DNA of 43,575 bases from Desulfobulbus elongatus DSM 2908 (GTDB taxonomy: Bacteria > Desulfobacterota > Desulfobulbia > Desulfobulbales > Desulfobulbaceae): assembly GCF_000621145.1 (NCBI RefSeq), contig NZ_JHZB01000032.1:1-43575 (forward strand), written 5' to 3'. How positions within the stretch are numbered: the stretch's first letter is position 1; the number at the start of each line of letters is the position of its first letter. Below are positions 40,322 through 43,575 of this stretch, in pieces. Position numbers and translations under genes: made by a program. The notes beneath the pieces were generated by a model. It had not been told where the DNA came from. It searched no databases and worked only from the letters and a program-made list of their open reading frames with translations.

Positions 40322-42724
40322 ATGCATAATATGATGGAATTGTGTAGTGACCGCGAGCCCATAGCAATCATCGGCATGGGCTGTCGCTTTCCCGAGGCGG
40401 ACACGCCCGCAGCCTTCTGGACACAGTTGCGCGACGGTGTCGAAACACTGACCGTGTTCACGGAGGACCAGTTGCGGGCCACCGGTATCCCGGAACAGCT
40501 TTACCGGCACCCCAATTATGTCTGCAAACGGGGCACGATCGCCGATTACGACACCTTTGACGCGGAATTTTTCGGCTACAGCGACGAGGAGGCGGTGTTC
40601 ATCGATCCGCAGCAGCGCCTGCTGCTGGCCTGTGCCTACGAGGCCATGGAGGATGCCGGCCAGACGATGGCGACGGCCGCGGGCCTGACCACCGGCGTGT
40701 TCACGAGCCTGCGCACCAGCACCTACACCGGCGTGCTGGCCCCTGTCCTTTTTCCCCAGGGGACGGTGAAAAGTTTGCAGGCGATCCTGGGCAACGCGGT
40801 CGACCAGGGCAGCATGCGCATCGCCCATTGCCTCGACCTGACCGGTCCCTGCATCAACGTGCAGAGCGCCTGCTCGTCGTCGCTGGTGGCCGTGCACCTC
40901 GCCTGCGAGAGTCTGCAGAGCGGTGAATGCGACATGGCCCTGGCCGGCGCCGCCGCCCTGTTCGTGCCGCAGAATCACGGCTATCTGTACGAGGAGGGAG
41001 CGCTGCTCTCGCCGGACGGCCGTTGCCGGGCCTTCGATCTCAGGGCCGGCGGGGTGGTGCCGGGCAGCGGTGCCGGCGTGGTGGTGCTGAAGCGCCTGGG
41101 CGACGCACTGACGAACCGGGATCAGATCCATGCGCTGATCCGGGGAACCGCCGTGAACAACAGCGGCGCGGCCCGGATCGACTACCGTTCGCCGAGCCTC
41201 GAGGGACAGGCCGCGGTGATCCGCGAGGCGCTGGCCATGGCCGGGGTCGAGGCCCGGACCGTCTCCTATGTGGAGGCCAACGGCACGGGCACCTTCATCG
41301 GCGACTCCATCGAAATCGAATCCCTGACCAGGGCCTTCGGCGGCAAAAGCGAGACGCCTTTCTGCGGCCTCGGCTCGGTCAAGACCAATATCGGCCACCT
41401 GACCCAGGCCGCCGGCATCGCCGGGCTGATCAAGACCGTTCTCGCCCTCAAACACAGGGAACTGCCGCCCAGCCTCCATTACGAAACCCCCAATCCGCAA
41501 CTCAAGGGCAGTCCCCTGTACGTGGTGGGCAGATTGCAGGACTGGCCGGAGTGCGCGGAACATCCGCGTCGGGCCGGAGTGAACGCCTTCGCCATCGGCG
41601 GCACCAATGCCCACGTCGTTCTGGAAGAATCGCCGTCGCTTGACGGACAGCCGGAGCAAACGGCCGCCGCCGGTTGCCATCTGCTGACACTGTCGGCGAA
41701 GAACGCCACGGCCCTCCGGGCCCTGATCGGCAAATACCGCGCCTTTCTGGCCGCCCGTCCGGAAGCGCGGCTCGCGGATATCTGCCGGACCAGCAATGTG
41801 GGCAGGCCACATTACCCCCACCGCCTGGCGTTGGCAGCGGCGGACAGAAAGAGCCTGGATGCGGCCCTCGCCGCCGCCGGCCCGTTGCCCCTGCCAGAGA
41901 ACGCACCGTCGTCACGGCCGAACCGCAACATATTCTTTCTTTTTACCGATTACGTCCTCCCCGGCACATATCGCCTCCTCCACGAACGGCATCCGGGGTT
42001 TGGTGCGGTCATCGATGCCTGTGCGGCCACGTTCGCCCGCATGACCGGCTGCTCCCTCAACGCCGCCCTGTTCGGCGAGACCGAGGTGCAGGGCGAGCAC
42101 GCGCAACAGTGCCTCGCCTATGTGGTGCACCGCGGCCTGGCCGCCCTGTGGCTGTCCTGGGGCGTGCGACCGGTCGGCGTTTCCGGATGCGGCATCGGCG
42201 GATACACGGCCGCCTGCATCGCCGCCGGGATCGCTGTCGACCAGGGGCTGGCCCTGCTGGCACGGGAGCCGGTTGCCCAGGAGCCTGTCAATGTCCAGGA
42301 GACCGGCATCGTGTTTGTGCGGCCGGACAACGGCCGTGCCGAAGCCCCCCGGCCGGAGCAGGCGCTTCGGTACCGGGAATTGAACGCGGCACAGCCTGTC
42401 ACCGCACCTCCCCCGGGCGCGAGCGGACCGGGCGACTGCTTCGTGGAGATCGGCGCGGCCTCCCCGTGTTTTGCCGCCTGGAGAACGTCGACCTGGGCGC
42501 GGCCGGGACTGTGGCTGACCGCGCCCGAACCGGGCGAGGAACCGCACGACCGGCTCGTCCGGGCCCTGGCCAGAGTCTACGAGGCCGGCGCTCATATCGA
42601 CTGGGCCGCGTATGCCGCCGGCAGCGGCGGCCACCGCATCTCCCTGCCGACCTATCCCTTTGCCAAGAAAATCTGCTGGTTCGGTGTAGAGGACCGGACG
42701 GTTCCTGTTGGCACGGCATGTTGA
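40322..42724 (+). CDS. Stand-alone PKS KS-AT didomain with altered active sites
   Basis: The 800-residue protein opens with a full KS (~10-435) and a KS-AT linker, then an AT-like region (~530-745) and the post-AT signature SLPTYPFAKK. The KS keeps Cys184 (SACSSSL) and His359 (NIGHLT), but the first catalytic His is Asn320 in EANGTGT (normally EAHGTGT), so malonyl decarboxylation should be impaired. The AT nucleophile motif GHSxGE reads GCGIGG with Gly624 at the Ser position, and roughly 100 residues, including the usual catalytic His region, are missing. No ACP, KR, MT or TE follows. The frame is intact, so this is not a plain frameshift wreck. It may act as a non-elongating acceptor or release partner for PCP4. 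Starts 38 bases after the methyltransferase gene; the ribosome site is weak. Confidence 0.88.
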   Translation: MHNMMELCSDREPIAIIGMGCRFPEADTPAAFWTQLRDGVETLTVFTEDQLRATGIPEQLYRHPNYVCKRGTIADYDTFDAEFFGYSDEEAVFIDPQQRLLLACAYEAMEDAGQTMATAAGLTTGVFTSLRTSTYTGVLAPVLFPQGTVKSLQAILGNAVDQGSMRIAHCLDLTGPCINVQSACSSSLVAVHLACESLQSGECDMALAGAAALFVPQNHGYLYEEGALLSPDGRCRAFDLRAGGVVPGSGAGVVVLKRLGDALTNRDQIHALIRGTAVNNSGAARIDYRSPSLEGQAAVIREALAMAGVEARTVSYVEANGTGTFIGDSIEIESLTRAFGGKSETPFCGLGSVKTNIGHLTQAAGIAGLIKTVLALKHRELPPSLHYETPNPQLKGSPLYVVGRLQDWPECAEHPRRAGVNAFAIGGTNAHVVLEESPSLDGQPEQTAAAGCHLLTLSAKNATALRALIGKYRAFLAARPEARLADICRTSNVGRPHYPHRLALAAADRKSLDAALAAAGPLPLPENAPSSRPNRNIFFLFTDYVLPGTYRLLHERHPGFGAVIDACAATFARMTGCSLNAALFGETEVQGEHAQQCLAYVVHRGLAALWLSWGVRPVGVSGCGIGGYTAACIAAGIAVDQGLALLAREPVAQEPVNVQETGIVFVRPDNGRAEAPRPEQALRYRELNAAQPVTAPPPGASGPGDCFVEIGAASPCFAAWRTSTWARPGLWLTAPEPGEEPHDRLVRALARVYEAGAHIDWAAYAAGSGGHRISLPTYPFAKKICWFGVEDRTVPVGTAC

Positions 42725-42827
42725 TGCAGAATCGTTCGGATTGGACCAACTGGTTGTCCCCGCTGGCACGGGTAACGGATATTTCATGAAAATGCCATGG
42801 GAAAGGGGCAACAGGAAAGAGGGCAAA

Positions 42828-43499
42828 ATGACAATGTTGAAAAATAAGCACGCGCTATCACGATTTTTTTTGGGCAACCCCAGGAAAAGAGGGCTTGTTG
42901 AATGGATTATCCTGGGAGCGACTGGAATAATTGGATTGAAATTTTCATGGTACAATTATTCTATTTTCCCATATTCTAATATATTTGGCGGAATATTGAT
43001 ATGTTCTGCAATTGCCTTTCATTGGTATGCAGAAAAATATCATAAGCAATCTCACGACAAAACAGAATATATAAAAATGATCGTGACAGAGGGAATATAT
43101 GCAAAGATAAGGCATCCAATTTATCTCAGTATGATTATGTTGAATATGGGCATTTCTTTTTTATTCGGCGTGCTCATCACTTTAATAATTTCGGTATGCA
43201 CTGTGCTATTATGGATTTGTACTTCGTATTTTGAGGAAAGTGAGCTGGAGAAAATATTTAAGGAAGAATACACACGATATAACAGCCCGTTGAAAAAGCC
43301 ATGTTTCCGGGAGCATGCACTCGGTACGGCACGCCAAGCCGATCAAGACAAACCGGCACCGGTCAAAACATGCCCTGGAGGAATTTTATCCGTAGCGCGA
43401 AATCCGGTTACGAGGAGCAATACAAGGCTCCCTACAGGCCAAAACAGACGAACAACCAGGCCGGCCATCTCTCTGGGAGTGCCGTGCCGGTACAGATGA
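42828..43499 (+). CDS. Isoprenylcysteine/phospholipid-type membrane methyltransferase, C-terminus altered by IS
   Basis: The start MTMLKNKHALSRF at 42828 follows GAAAGAGGG. The first ~155 residues form about four membrane helices and carry IRHPIYLSMIML and FEESELEKIFKEEYTRYNSP, the signature pair of the ICMT/PEMT integral membrane methyltransferase family. The native protein should end shortly after the EEYTRY segment. The remaining ~60 residues are GC-rich and antisense to the neighbouring transposase, so the reading frame now runs into inserted DNA. The gene is very A/T-rich compared with the biosynthetic genes, which points to a different source. Substrate is unknown and activity may be retained or lost. 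Confidence 0.75.
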   Translation: MTMLKNKHALSRFFLGNPRKRGLVEWIILGATGIIGLKFSWYNYSIFPYSNIFGGILICSAIAFHWYAEKYHKQSHDKTEYIKMIVTEGIYAKIRHPIYLSMIMLNMGISFLFGVLITLIISVCTVLLWICTSYFEESELEKIFKEEYTRYNSPLKKPCFREHALGTARQADQDKPAPVKTCPGGILSVARNPVTRSNTRLPTGQNRRTTRPAISLGVPCRYR

Positions 43500-43575
43500 C
43501 GCATCACCAGACCAAGATTGTAGCCAGCGGCATGCATCAGGTAGCGTTTGGCAACATTGTCCATACCGCGAAGTG
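43343..43575 (-). CDS. DDE transposase, C-terminal part (runs off the window)
   Basis: The minus-strand frame is open from the window edge to a stop at 43343-43345. It contains GMDNVAKRYLMHAAGYNLG and then LVMRHLYRHGTPREMAG, a tail I recognise from DDE insertion-sequence transposases in which a conserved RG-N--KR-L-HAAG-NLGL helix closes the protein. The exact IS family is not assigned. The visible part has a normal ending, a hydrophobic stretch followed by a short tail. The IS end must lie between about 43290 and 43343, inside the 3' end of the membrane methyltransferase gene. It marks the right border of the locus. Confidence 0.75.
   Translation of the reverse strand, partial: LRGMDNVAKRYLMHAAGYNLGLVMRHLYRHGTPREMAGLVVRLFWPVGSLVLLLVTGFRATDKIPPGHVLTGAGLS

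Noticed and set aside
40322-42724. KS-AT gene as a simple pseudogene
   Set aside because: The frame is uninterrupted for 800 codons, the KS Cys and second His are kept, and the post-AT linker is intact, which argues for retained function.
42600-42830. An ACP following the KS-AT protein
   Set aside because: No LGxDS-like segment in any frame; the protein ends just after the post-AT linker.

Overview
The window is a high-GC, Gram-negative segment, shown by a TonB-dependent receptor, ExbB/ExbD/TonB and an outer-membrane efflux lipoprotein. It carries an almost complete nonribosomal-peptide metallophore locus of the yersiniabactin/pyochelin type. The two edges are insertion-sequence remnants: an ISL3-type transposase start on the left and the tail of a DDE transposase on the right, so the locus looks like an acquired island. 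Genus cannot be fixed from the sequence. The gene style would fit a Desulfobacterota or other proteobacterial host, but that is only an impression.

Layout. (1) 1-310: ISL3-type transposase start and its terminal repeats, minus strand. (2) 582-6662, plus strand: two overlapping YbtP/YbtQ-like fused half-ABC transporters, an LCM/TcmP-type O-methyltransferase, and an AT-richer FAD/GMC oxidoreductase closed by a strong hairpin. (3) 11882-7142, minus strand: a tripartite efflux operon of a lipoprotein adaptor, an ATPase-permease fusion (ABC-2 type) and a TolC/NodT-like lipoprotein, followed by a small hypothetical gene. (4) 12215-19988, plus strand: a second half-ABC pair, a FyuA-like receptor, ExbB, ExbD and TonB. 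(5) 20141-42724, plus strand: salicyl-AMP ligase, salicylate synthase, an NmrA-like NAD(P)-binding protein, a 5181-residue NRPS, a class I methyltransferase and a KS-AT protein. An AT-rich membrane methyltransferase gene follows, whose 3' end runs into the right-hand insertion sequence.

How it should work. Chorismate is turned to salicylate, adenylated and loaded on the aryl carrier at the NRPS N-terminus. The NRPS then has four consecutive Cy-A-PCP modules. Every Cy has the DxxxxDxxS heterocyclisation motif, and every A domain reads as the cysteine code DLYNLSLIW. The predicted chain is 2-hydroxyphenyl followed by four thiazoline rings, longer than the two or three rings of pyochelin and yersiniabactin. 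Module 1 carries an embedded methyltransferase with an intact SAM motif. Module 2 carries a methyltransferase-like insert that has lost that motif, as in the embedded epimerase of PchE. There is no thioesterase, terminal condensation or reductase domain.

The only candidate next step is a separate KS-AT protein. Its KS has Asn where the HGTGT His should be, its AT has Gly where the nucleophilic Ser should be, and it has no ACP. Chain release and the identity of the terminus are therefore the most novel part. No thiazolinyl reductase, type II thioesterase, Sfp-type phosphopantetheinyl transferase or recognisable regulator is present in the window.
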